Shown here in pieces: positions 24,622-32,281 of a stretch of DNA of 64,000 nt. Source of the stretch: Desulfobacterales bacterium (GTDB lineage: Bacteria; Desulfobacterota; Desulfobacteria; Desulfobacterales; Desulfosalsimonadaceae); contig JAGXKN010000001.1 in NCBI GenBank assembly GCA_018335195.1, forward strand, positions 62,001 to 126,000, given 5' to 3'. Within the stretch, counting starts at the first letter, position 1. Each line of letters starts with the position of its first letter. The notes under the pieces are model-generated. The model was given only the letters and a program-made list of their open reading frames with translations. It ran no database searches and was not told where the DNA came from. The translations under genes were made by a program, and so were the position numbers.

Positions 24622-25866
24622 TTATCTGCGGCGTCGCAGCCGTTCAATGGAAAAACGCAGGCTGTCCTGCATCCGGGAAATGGCTTCTGCCAGATTGCCG
24701 ATTTCGTCCCTGGAACGAACCTCGACCTCCGCTTCCAGATCGCCGACACTGATGCGGTCTGCGGCTTCTGTCAGGTACCGGATATTACGGCTCAGCCGAT
24801 ATCCGTATATGATGATGCACAGGCCGATAACCAAAATTACCCCGGCCAGAATACCCAGGTTGATATTTCGGGTGCGGATGGTCATCTGCTCCACGTCTTC
24901 TTTCAGCCCCTCGGTCTTTTGCGTGAACTCGTCCATGTAGGCCGTGGCCAGCATTGAAAACGGCTTGCCTTCAATCTCGATGGGCGAAATGGCCATGTAT
25001 TTTTCCCGCAGTTTCCCGTCCGGGTCCTTCCACATGTAATTGCCGGTGGAAACCTCGCGCCCCTTGGAATTCTTGAGAATCGCAAAGAACTCCTCGAAAT
25101 AGGGTCCCAGGGCCTTTCGCAGCGTATTGATATCATCAATGCCCACGAGATTCGGGTTGGGATGCGTCCATATCGTCCATCCCTGGTCTTCCTCCGGCTC
25201 CGGCTCCTGGATCAGGCAGGTATATCCGGTATCTCCAACCTCCTGCACGGCGATCTGGTTAAACTCCGGGTCATAGGAGAAATCCTCCCGCTGCAGGTAC
25301 GGATGCGCCTTGAGATATATCTCGGCCTGCAGTGCCACGTCCTCGGCCTTCTGCTGGAGCTTTTCCTTACCGGACTCGGCAACCAGTTCGGTGCTTTCAT
25401 CAGTAATGTCCGTGGCCAGCTCATTCAACTGCATCTGGGAGAAGTATCCGGATGCTGCAATCAATGCCACCGGGATAATCAGAAAGAGGAAAAACATTTT
25501 TCCCCGCAATCCGATCCATCCCCTCGGGCCTTGCCCGGCAGATTTTTCCGGTGCCGGGGAGGCTGCCGACGATACGGCGGCAGAAGGCTCTTCAGGTCCG
25601 GGTTGCGGTTCCGGCTGGCTCGGGATCTCTGTTTCCATGGAAGACGGTTGGCTTTCTTCCGGCGACGCATAAGCGGTCTCCGAAAGAGAGGTTTCTCCGT
25701 ATGCTTCGGCGGGCGATTCGGTCGTTTCCAGCAGTTTGGACAATTGGGTGACATGACCGCACTCGCCACATCTGACCCGCACGCTTTTGCCCTTGTAACG
25801 CTCCAGCTTATCGGGATCGATGTGGTAAACCTTCCCGCATTCCTCGCAAATCACCGTCATGATCAA
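24622..25866 (-). CDS. Zinc-ribbon / Cache / HAMP membrane sensor without an output domain
   Basis: The 414-residue protein has an unusual order. An N-terminal MJ0042-type zinc ribbon (ICEECGK...VRCGECGH) is followed by an acidic Pro/Ser/Glu-rich linker, a TM helix (~123-145), a periplasmic Cache-like region (~150-325, with YMWKDPDGKLREKYMAISPI), a second TM (~333-352) and a HAMP domain (RLSRNIRYLTEAADRISVGDLEAEVEV). It ends just after the HAMP with RLRRRR. The chemoreceptor signalling domain or kinase expected after HAMP is absent. The zinc ribbon may be the cytoplasmic output, or the HAMP may contact a partner in the cluster. It is co-directional with the mglB/mglA genes. Confidence 0.85.
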   Translation of the reverse strand: MIMTVICEECGKVYHIDPDKLERYKGKSVRVRCGECGHVTQLSKLLETTESPAEAYGETSLSETAYASPEESQPSSMETEIPSQPEPQPGPEEPSAAVSSAASPAPEKSAGQGPRGWIGLRGKMFFLFLIIPVALIAASGYFSQMQLNELATDITDESTELVAESGKEKLQQKAEDVALQAEIYLKAHPYLQREDFSYDPEFNQIAVQEVGDTGYTCLIQEPEPEEDQGWTIWTHPNPNLVGIDDINTLRKALGPYFEEFFAILKNSKGREVSTGNYMWKDPDGKLREKYMAISPIEIEGKPFSMLATAYMDEFTQKTEGLKEDVEQMTIRTRNINLGILAGVILVIGLCIIIYGYRLSRNIRYLTEAADRISVGDLEAEVEVRSRDEIGNLAEAISRMQDSLRFSIERLRRRR

Positions 25867-25971
25867 TCCTCCTTACTCAATTGTTGGCCGCATATTAAAT
25901 CCATAAAAATTGTTTTCTCCCACCGTCGGCGCAAAAGGGAGATCGTCTTCTTTTCGCCGCAGTTCCGGGAT

Positions 25972-26445
25972 CTATGCCTGCAGTTCCCGCAATTTCTTCA
26001 CCATGGCCTGCTGAAAGGCGACCTTGCGTTCTTCGCGCATGATCTGACGCGCCAGCAGATCCACCAGTTCGGCTGCCCGATGGGCCGGAAAATTTTTTGA
26101 ATCTTCTCCCATCTCGCTGATTTCATCTTCAATGGCCACATCTGCGATCGGCCCCATGGCGCGGGAAAGCTGTGCGGAAAGAAAATCAAAAAAATCTTTT
26201 CCCAGCGTGGCCATATTATCCTTTGCAGGCTCGCAAAGCTTGAGGTCATGCAGCTTGGTCAGCACGCTGCGAAGATCCTTCATGCTCATATTCAGGGATT
26301 GGGCCACCTGACTGACTGTTTTTTTCCCGTCAAGCTCCATTAGTACCTGCAGCATTTGACTATCCAGGGATACTTCTCCCAAATCCGCATGAACCGTGCG
26401 CCTTAAGACCATGCGGGAAATGTCGCCTGAAAAAATATTCGCCAT
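25972..26445 (-). CDS. Winged-helix-like small protein with helical tail
   Basis: The 157-residue protein appears to carry a winged-helix-like module at ~20-75 (LDGKKTVSQVAQSLNMSMKDLRSVLTKL) followed by a long helical region. The latter resembles the DUF8082-type helical tails found in MglA/roadblock operons, but I hold this weakly. It could bind DNA or act as a protein-interaction adaptor. The start ATG 26445 follows GGAGGCAATACC. It lies between the sensor and the Ala/Glu-rich protein of the cluster. Confidence 0.65.
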   Translation of the reverse strand: MANIFSGDISRMVLRRTVHADLGEVSLDSQMLQVLMELDGKKTVSQVAQSLNMSMKDLRSVLTKLHDLKLCEPAKDNMATLGKDFFDFLSAQLSRAMGPIADVAIEDEISEMGEDSKNFPAHRAAELVDLLARQIMREERKVAFQQAMVKKLRELQA

Positions 26446-26490
26446 GGTATTGCCTCCGATGCGTTGCTTCTCGATTCACTCCAGCAGTCT

Positions 26491-27408
26491 CTACGCGCCC
26501 AGATTCTTAAGAATCTGGTGCAGGGTACGGAATTCCGCCTGTATGGTCTTTCTCAATTCCGCGACAATGTAGTCGATCACTTCCTGATTCTGCAGCACCG
26601 CGGCAGGTTTTTCCTCAGCTGCCGCAATGGGTTCTCCCCCGACTGCTGCGGCGGACTCTTCCCCGAGTTCCATCGCGGGCGCTTGTTCGGCTGCCGGAGG
26701 GGACTCCTCCTCGAGCATCACAACGGGCGTTTCCTCGGCTGCTGCGGCGGGCTCCGCTTCAGCCGCCGCGGCGGGTTCTTCCTCTGCCGGCGCGGCGGGC
26801 TTCTCTTCTGCCGGTGCAGCGGCAGCCGGTTCCGGCTCACCGGACTTTTTCTTCGAAGTCACCCGTTCCTTGAAGTCTTTGAAGTTCCTGATCTCTTCGG
26901 CCAGCAGCCGTTTTTTTTGCGCCCGGGGCATATCCGGGGTCAGCAGCGCTTTTTCAAAACTCGTAAACACCGAGGCGACAAACTTGAGGGCATCGGGATG
27001 GGCGCGGGATTTTTTGGCCTTGATGTATTTTCCCACGGATTCGTGAAGCTTGAGAAACGTAGAAAAAATTTTATCATTCCCGTACTGCTGCTGCAGCTGC
27101 CGTACCTCCTTTAAAAACGACACCATACTTTCTTCATTGATTTCCCAGTCAATGCCGAACACCAGTGCTTTGAGCTCGTTTAAGGGGGAGTCAGCTGTTT
27201 CAAAATCAGCGGCCTGCCGGGCCCGCGATTGCGACTGCTGCTGTTGGCCGGTTTCTTTTTTACCTGCTGCTTCAGATTTTTCTGCTTCCTGCCCGCCGGT
27301 GACTTCAGCCTGAGGCGCCTCCTGCTCGCCGGGCTCATCCTCCCCGAACAATTCCTCCAGCCTACTTGATACCTGGGCGCCGATGTCGTCATCATCGCTG
27401 TGAGTCAA
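26491..27408 (-). CDS. Ala/Glu/Pro-rich protein with conserved helical core
   Basis: The 305-residue protein has three parts. An acidic N-terminus (DDDDIGAQVSSRLEELFGEDEP) leads into a helical core at ~75-185 with LNELKALVFGIDWEINEESM. A long low-complexity tract of degenerate EEKPAA/PAEE repeats (~187-275) follows, then a short C-terminal helix (IVAELRKTIQAEFRTL). It is 12 nt upstream of mglA's end in the cluster order and thus co-transcribed after it. The repeat tract looks like an extended spacer. I do not recognise a named family. Confidence 0.7.
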   Translation of the reverse strand: MTHSDDDDIGAQVSSRLEELFGEDEPGEQEAPQAEVTGGQEAEKSEAAGKKETGQQQQSQSRARQAADFETADSPLNELKALVFGIDWEINEESMVSFLKEVRQLQQQYGNDKIFSTFLKLHESVGKYIKAKKSRAHPDALKFVASVFTSFEKALLTPDMPRAQKKRLLAEEIRNFKDFKERVTSKKKSGEPEPAAAAPAEEKPAAPAEEEPAAAAEAEPAAAAEETPVVMLEEESPPAAEQAPAMELGEESAAAVGGEPIAAAEEKPAAVLQNQEVIDYIVAELRKTIQAEFRTLHQILKNLGA

Positions 27409-27420
27409 TGACTTCCCCTC

Positions 27421-28026
27421 CTATTCCAGTTTCTTGCGCAATGAGCTGACCGTTAACGCAATAATTTTTTTCATCGTGGCAGCCACATTATCTCCGCGAA
27501 TGGCACTGGCTGAAAAGTAAGGCGACTTTAACTGGTTGTTTAAATCCTTTTCCAGGGTTTCCACCGAAAGGATCGGAATCCCTTCATCCGCTAGGTCCCG
27601 CTTGTTGTACTGCATCACCAGGGGGATATTCGACATGTTCTTGTTAAATGCCTCCAGGTTCTCCTTTAAATTCTGCAGCGACCGGATATTCATCTCCCGG
27701 CGCAGGTCCATGGAATCGGCAACAAACACGATGCCGTCCACGCCCCGGAGCACCAGCCTGCGGGTGGCATTGTATTTAACCTGTCCCGGAACCGTGTATA
27801 ACTGGATCTTGATGCTGTGGCCCTTGATTTCCCCGATATCAAACGGCAAAAAATCAAAAAACAGCGTACGGTCGCCATAGGTCTTGACCGTCACCATTTC
27901 GTTTAAGATCCGTTTCTTGAATTTGCGGTTAATATATTCAAGATTCGTGGTTTTCCCGCCTCGACCAGGCCCGTAATAAACGATTTTGACCTGAACCTCC
28001 CGCTTTTTCGGATTTATTAACGCCAA
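27421..28026 (-). CDS. mglA: MglA-family small Ras-like GTPase
   Basis: The 201-residue GTPase shows a P-loop GPGRGGKTT (19-27), a switch region with the MglA-specific TVPGQVKYNATRR (78-90) and the base-binding NKRDL (141-145). In Myxococcus and Thermus, MglA-GTP marks the leading pole and directs motility machines, with MglB as activating protein. Here a roadblock gene lies immediately upstream, as in mglBA operons. The cluster also encodes a secretion-type ATPase, PilZ and cyclase. Polarity control in this organism is inferred, not shown. Confidence 0.92.
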   Translation of the reverse strand: MALINPKKREVQVKIVYYGPGRGGKTTNLEYINRKFKKRILNEMVTVKTYGDRTLFFDFLPFDIGEIKGHSIKIQLYTVPGQVKYNATRRLVLRGVDGIVFVADSMDLRREMNIRSLQNLKENLEAFNKNMSNIPLVMQYNKRDLADEGIPILSVETLEKDLNNQLKSPYFSASAIRGDNVAATMKKIIALTVSSLRKKLE

Positions 28027-28162
28027 ATCGCCATCCTCCGGAACAGTTTATGTCAGTTGCACCTTTGCAGCCAGCCCATCTGTGCAGTCAGCTTCGCCCG
28101 ATTGCCCACCGGCCCGGCCAAAAATGCTGCACCCGGTTTTGCCCGATCACCGGGTAAGCCAA

Positions 28163-28555
28163 TCAGATCAGGGACTGTATGCGCTTGATCGCTTCGCCCA
28201 CTTTCAATCTCAAAAAACCCAGCGAGACATTTTTATTAAAAATCGTCAGCAAAAGCAAATCATCCACGACCTTGGAAAAATGGATGCTTTCTTCTTCACC
28301 CTTGTGAAACAGCAGGGAAAATTCCTGTTCGCCGATAATGTTTGCCATCGCGCTGACAGCGCCATAATTTCCAGCCGCCAGAGCCGCCAGCGAAAACACG
28401 TCGTGATCAGACTCCCCGCTGTCAAGATTGACAATGACATTGCCGGCAAGGTCCATCAGGATCACGCTCTGCACGCCCAGATCGATGAGCTCCTTTTGCA
28501 GGATTTCCTCTATGGACTCAATCTGTTCCTTGGTAAAATCAATTGTAAACTCCAT
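28163..28555 (-). CDS. mglB: Roadblock/LC7 protein, MglB-like
   Basis: The 130-residue protein has a complete roadblock fold (VQSVILMDLAGNVIVNLDSG, SLAALAAGNYGAVSAMANIIG, FSLLFHKGEEESIHFSKV). MglB homologues form dimers that stimulate GTP hydrolysis by MglA. It is the first gene of the minus-strand cluster, 136 nt before mglA, with an ample upstream region for a promoter. The sequence suits either an MglB GAP or a roadblock adaptor; context favours the former. Confidence 0.85.
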   Translation of the reverse strand: MEFTIDFTKEQIESIEEILQKELIDLGVQSVILMDLAGNVIVNLDSGESDHDVFSLAALAAGNYGAVSAMANIIGEQEFSLLFHKGEEESIHFSKVVDDLLLLTIFNKNVSLGFLRLKVGEAIKRIQSLI

Positions 28556-28863
28556 CTACGTTCACCCCTTCAATAATAATTTATGCCCGGCAGGCCGGCT
28601 TTTCGGGGCCTTTTGCCGGAAATTTTCCCGCTTGCCCGGTCTTGGATAAAAACGATTCGGGCTGTGGCTCAACCAACCCTTCAACCCATTTATAAATCAA
28701 TCCCGGCTGCTGCATTCCCGGCCTAGCGTTTGTTTATCAGTACGCACAACGATAGCCGATAGAATTTATAACACATTTTAATTATTTAATTCAAGCGTTA
28801 AAATCAACAATCCGCCCTTGCCGCGTCCGTGAAAAATCTCCTCATCCGCAGGCGCCCCGGGTT
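28556..28863. other. Intergenic region upstream of the mglB cluster
   Basis: These 308 bases lie between the mglB start and the purB stop. They contain no ORF with protein character. The part next to purB is AT-rich (TTTAATTATTTAATTC) and may hold the cluster promoter. I found no clear sigma54 or sigma70 site. Confidence 0.45.
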
Positions 28864-30237
28864 TTATAAATCATTAAAATATCGTTCCACCAGCGCCTCT
28901 GCCAGCCCGGTATACTCAGTGGCCCCCAGGTTCTTCAGATCCTGCCGGATGGGTTCGGAAAGCGATTCCAGCTTGTCGATAAAAGCGATCAGGTCCTCGC
29001 GGGTAATCCGTTTGCCCCGGGTCAGGGACTTCAGCTTTTCATAGGGTTCGCTTTCCCCGTAAACCCGCATGGCCGACTGCACCGGCTCGGCCAGCAGTTC
29101 CGGATTGGCCTCCAGATCGGCCGCGATTGCGGACTCGTTGGCTTCAATGCGATCCAGCCCCTTGGCGGTGCTCCGAACCGCCACCATCATGTATCCGAAC
29201 AAAACCCCCAGGTTACGAAGCACGGTGCTGTCGCTTAAATCCCGCTGAAACCGGGATATCATCAATTTGACCGCCATGTGTTCCATCATGGAAATCGCCA
29301 GGCCGGCATTGCCCTCGCTGTTTTCAAAATCAATGGGGTTGACCTTGTGGGGCATTGTCGAGGAGCCCACTTCCCCGTCCTTGAGCCTCTGCTTGAAATA
29401 GCCCAGGGAAATATAGCCCCACATGTCGCGGTCCAGGTCTATGATCACCGCGGCGATCCGGATCATGGCGTGCAGGATCGCAGACAGGTAATTGTTGGGA
29501 TTGATCTGGGTGGTATACAGAACAGGGGTCAGTCCGAGGTAATGCTCGATAAACCGGATGGAGGCCGAAATCCAGTCAATTTCCGGAAACACGAAATGAT
29601 GGGCATTATAATTGCCGCTGGCGCCGTTGATCTTGGCATGGACCGGGAGATCTTCAAGCGTCCGCATTTCCTGCCGCAGGCGCCATGCAAAGTTGATGAA
29701 TTCCTTTCCCACGGTGGTGGGGGTTGCGGGCTGGCCGTGAGTTCGCGACATCATCGGCACTCCCCGATACTGGCGGCCGAGGCTTTCAATTTTGGACAAC
29801 ACCGCCCGGTGGTTTTCCTGCAGCTGCCTGCGCCCGGCTGCCATCATCAGTGCATAGGAAATATTGTTGATATCGTCGGAAGTGCATGCAAAATGTACCC
29901 ACTCCTTGATCCGGGCCAGGCCGGCATCAATGAGCTGATCCTTTATGTAATACTCTGCCGCCTTGACGTCATGGTTGGTCTCTTTTTCGATATTTTTAAT
30001 CCGGACAGCGGATTGCACGTCAAATTGTTCATAAATCGCGTCAATCTGTCGGACCTCTTCTTCTTCCACCGTGGCCAGTTTCAAATCCAGCAAAAGAAAT
30101 TTCAGCCACTGCAGTTCCACGTAAACCCGGTACTTGATCAGCCCGTACTCGGAGAATATCTCTTCGAGCCCCGCGGTATGACGCGCATACCTGCCGTCCA
30201 GGGCGGAAATGGTTTTAATCGCCGTTTCCTGATTCAT
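28864..30237 (-). CDS. purB: Adenylosuccinate lyase
   Basis: The 457-residue enzyme splits adenylosuccinate and SAICAR in purine synthesis. Family motifs include SRTHGQPATPTTVGKE with the catalytic His, and the flexible signature loop GEVGSSTMPHKVNPIDFENSEGN, of which SSTMPHKVNPIDFEN is diagnostic. The N-terminal region (LDGRYARHTAGLEEIFSEYGLIKYRV) resembles the E. coli-type PurB subfamily. The start ATG follows AGCAGGGGATCC. It is 47 nt downstream of the amidase gene on the same strand. Confidence 0.95.
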   Translation of the reverse strand: MNQETAIKTISALDGRYARHTAGLEEIFSEYGLIKYRVYVELQWLKFLLLDLKLATVEEEEVRQIDAIYEQFDVQSAVRIKNIEKETNHDVKAAEYYIKDQLIDAGLARIKEWVHFACTSDDINNISYALMMAAGRRQLQENHRAVLSKIESLGRQYRGVPMMSRTHGQPATPTTVGKEFINFAWRLRQEMRTLEDLPVHAKINGASGNYNAHHFVFPEIDWISASIRFIEHYLGLTPVLYTTQINPNNYLSAILHAMIRIAAVIIDLDRDMWGYISLGYFKQRLKDGEVGSSTMPHKVNPIDFENSEGNAGLAISMMEHMAVKLMISRFQRDLSDSTVLRNLGVLFGYMMVAVRSTAKGLDRIEANESAIAADLEANPELLAEPVQSAMRVYGESEPYEKLKSLTRGKRITREDLIAFIDKLESLSEPIRQDLKNLGATEYTGLAEALVERYFNDL

Positions 30238-30284
30238 GGATCCCCTGCTTTCTTCGTGATTTATTATTCATTGGCGCTAACCGC

Positions 30285-32243
30285 TTAATCCCTTTTTTCC
30301 GGGCCCAGATACGCCGTGGGCCGGGTCTGGCGGATATATCGCTTGACCCCCCGGACAATGCCGTCGCATAATTCCTGCTGATAGGCCGGATCGGTCAGGC
30401 GGCTGCATTCCCGCTTGTTGCTGATAAAAGAGGTTTCAACCAGAATCGCAGGCATCTGGGCGCCCAGCAGCACATAAAAGGGCGCCTGCTTGACGCCCTT
30501 GTCCTTGATGCGTTTATACCGGTTATCCAGGTGCCTGCACATATCCTTCTGCACAAGTGTGGCCAGCCGGCTGGACTCGTTGACCTTGGCATTGCGCATC
30601 AGGTCGTTTAAAATGTTCTGCAATTCGCTGATATTCTTCTCGGAAGTCGCATTTTCCCGCGCAGCCACGGCAATGGACTCTTCATTCGTGGTCAGGTTCA
30701 GAAAGTAGGTTTCAATACCGTAGGCGTTTCTGTTTCGCGACGCATTCGCATGAAGGGAAATAAACAGGTCCGCCTTTTTCGTGTTGGCGATTGCTGTTCG
30801 CTCCTCTAACGTCAGATACTCATCCCTGCTCCGGGTCAGCAACACTTCACAGTTGAGTTCCTGGCGCATCTGCTCTGCCAGCTTCTTGGCGATATCGAGT
30901 ACCACGTGCTTTTCATGCACGCCCCGGCTGTATCCCGGGGCGCCGTAATCCCTGCCCCCGTGCCCTGGATCAATGACCACCCGCCGCACGCCAAGGGCCA
31001 GAGCCTTGGCAATCGACGCCTCTCCTTTATCGGCCGTGCCGGTCTGCCCCCCGGCCCCCTGGTTGCGGGCAACCGCCTCTCCCCGAACGTCAATGACGAT
31101 GCGGAACGGATTTTTCAGGGAAAAGACATTGTAGTTTTCAAAAGACTTGATATCCACAACAACCCGCACGGTCTCCGGATCGTGCTGACCGGCCCGCACA
31201 TCTTTTAACAGGGTGTCGTCTATGGGGATCTGCTTCTGGATATCATTTCCCAGGCGACTGTTTTTCAGATCCACGTACAGCCGCTGATGCGGCTGATTAA
31301 TGGACGGATCCTTGTTCAACAGGTTGTTTTTAAAATCGGTTTCCTGGTTGGCGTCAATCACCACCCGGGTATATTCCGGGTTGGACCAGTACCGGATACC
31401 GGTGACCGTAATGGGTTCGCCCGGATCCGGGGCCGGGGTATCCGCAGCCGAATCGGTGGTCACCTCGCCGGATGCGGTCTCCTCCCGGGTGACCTCCCGG
31501 ATTTTATCCCCGCCCGCCTTTTGCCTGCCAAGCTGTTCCCGGGCCCGGTCGCAATAGGCACTGGATGGATATTTTTCAGTGATTCGCTCAAACAGCGACC
31601 GGGCTTTTTCCCGATCCCGGGGATTGCCTGAATGCGTATACAGCCCCCGGTAAAGCTCGGCGGTCATGAAAAGCCCGGCTGCCGCCCATGGACCCTCCGG
31701 GTCCCGGTTATGTACCTGCCTGAATTCGCGAATGCACTCCATCCAGGCACTGCGGTATTTCTGGCGCTTGGAATTGTTCTTTAACTCCTGGTAGCAGGAC
31801 TCGGCGGCATAGTACTGCTTTCTGGCCCCGGAAGTATCTGCCATCCGATCCGAACCCAATTGGTCGAGCGCCTTGCGGGCGTCTTTCCGGTAAGCGCTGG
31901 ACGGATAATCGGCCACCACCTGACGGAAAAGGGACCTGGCTTTTGACAGGTCCGCGGGCTTGTAAGAATGCTTGTAAAGCTTCTGGTACATGGAGCCGGC
32001 CATGTACAAACCGGCTGCCGCCCACGGACCCTCGGGGTCCTGGCGATGCACGGCCTCGAACTTGCGGATGCAGTCCAGCCAGTAACTCCGATATTTCTGT
32101 CGTTCGGGGCTATCCTTTAAATCCTGGTAGCACGACTCGGCGGCAAAATAAAGCTTGTTCGGCGGTGTGCCGATGGATGCACAGGACCAGAACACGGTGA
32201 GCAAACAGATCAGTATGGCCGGAACAATGCGTCGCAAGATCAT
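30285..32243 (-). CDS. N-acetylmuramoyl-L-alanine amidase lipoprotein with AMIN domain
   Basis: The ~652-residue lipoprotein cleaves the amide bond between MurNAc and the peptide. I use ATG 32243, which gives a compact lipoprotein signal (FWSC lipobox, Cys 21); the ORF track's TTG at 32285 overlaps the mutS stop. Two ~80-residue copies of an N-terminal repeat (AAESCYQDLKDSPERQKYRS; AAESCYQELKNNSKRQKYRS) are followed by an AMIN domain and a C-terminal Amidase_3 domain. The zinc and catalytic residues are visible in IDPGHGGRDYGAPG, SLHANAS and LVETSFISN. The domain order resembles AmiC, which acts at septation, but the doubled TPR-like repeat and lipid anchor are additions. Confidence 0.9.
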   Translation of the reverse strand: MILRRIVPAILICLLTVFWSCASIGTPPNKLYFAAESCYQDLKDSPERQKYRSYWLDCIRKFEAVHRQDPEGPWAAAGLYMAGSMYQKLYKHSYKPADLSKARSLFRQVVADYPSSAYRKDARKALDQLGSDRMADTSGARKQYYAAESCYQELKNNSKRQKYRSAWMECIREFRQVHNRDPEGPWAAAGLFMTAELYRGLYTHSGNPRDREKARSLFERITEKYPSSAYCDRAREQLGRQKAGGDKIREVTREETASGEVTTDSAADTPAPDPGEPITVTGIRYWSNPEYTRVVIDANQETDFKNNLLNKDPSINQPHQRLYVDLKNSRLGNDIQKQIPIDDTLLKDVRAGQHDPETVRVVVDIKSFENYNVFSLKNPFRIVIDVRGEAVARNQGAGGQTGTADKGEASIAKALALGVRRVVIDPGHGGRDYGAPGYSRGVHEKHVVLDIAKKLAEQMRQELNCEVLLTRSRDEYLTLEERTAIANTKKADLFISLHANASRNRNAYGIETYFLNLTTNEESIAVAARENATSEKNISELQNILNDLMRNAKVNESSRLATLVQKDMCRHLDNRYKRIKDKGVKQAPFYVLLGAQMPAILVETSFISNKRECSRLTDPAYQQELCDGIVRGVKRYIRQTRPTAYLGPEKRD

Positions 32244-32281
32244 TTCCCGATATGTTTTTCCACTGGCTTTTCCGGGTGAGT

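Noticed and set aside
29278-30288. 336-residue plus-strand ORF opposite purB
   Set aside because: Antisense shadow; purB is complete with all motifs.
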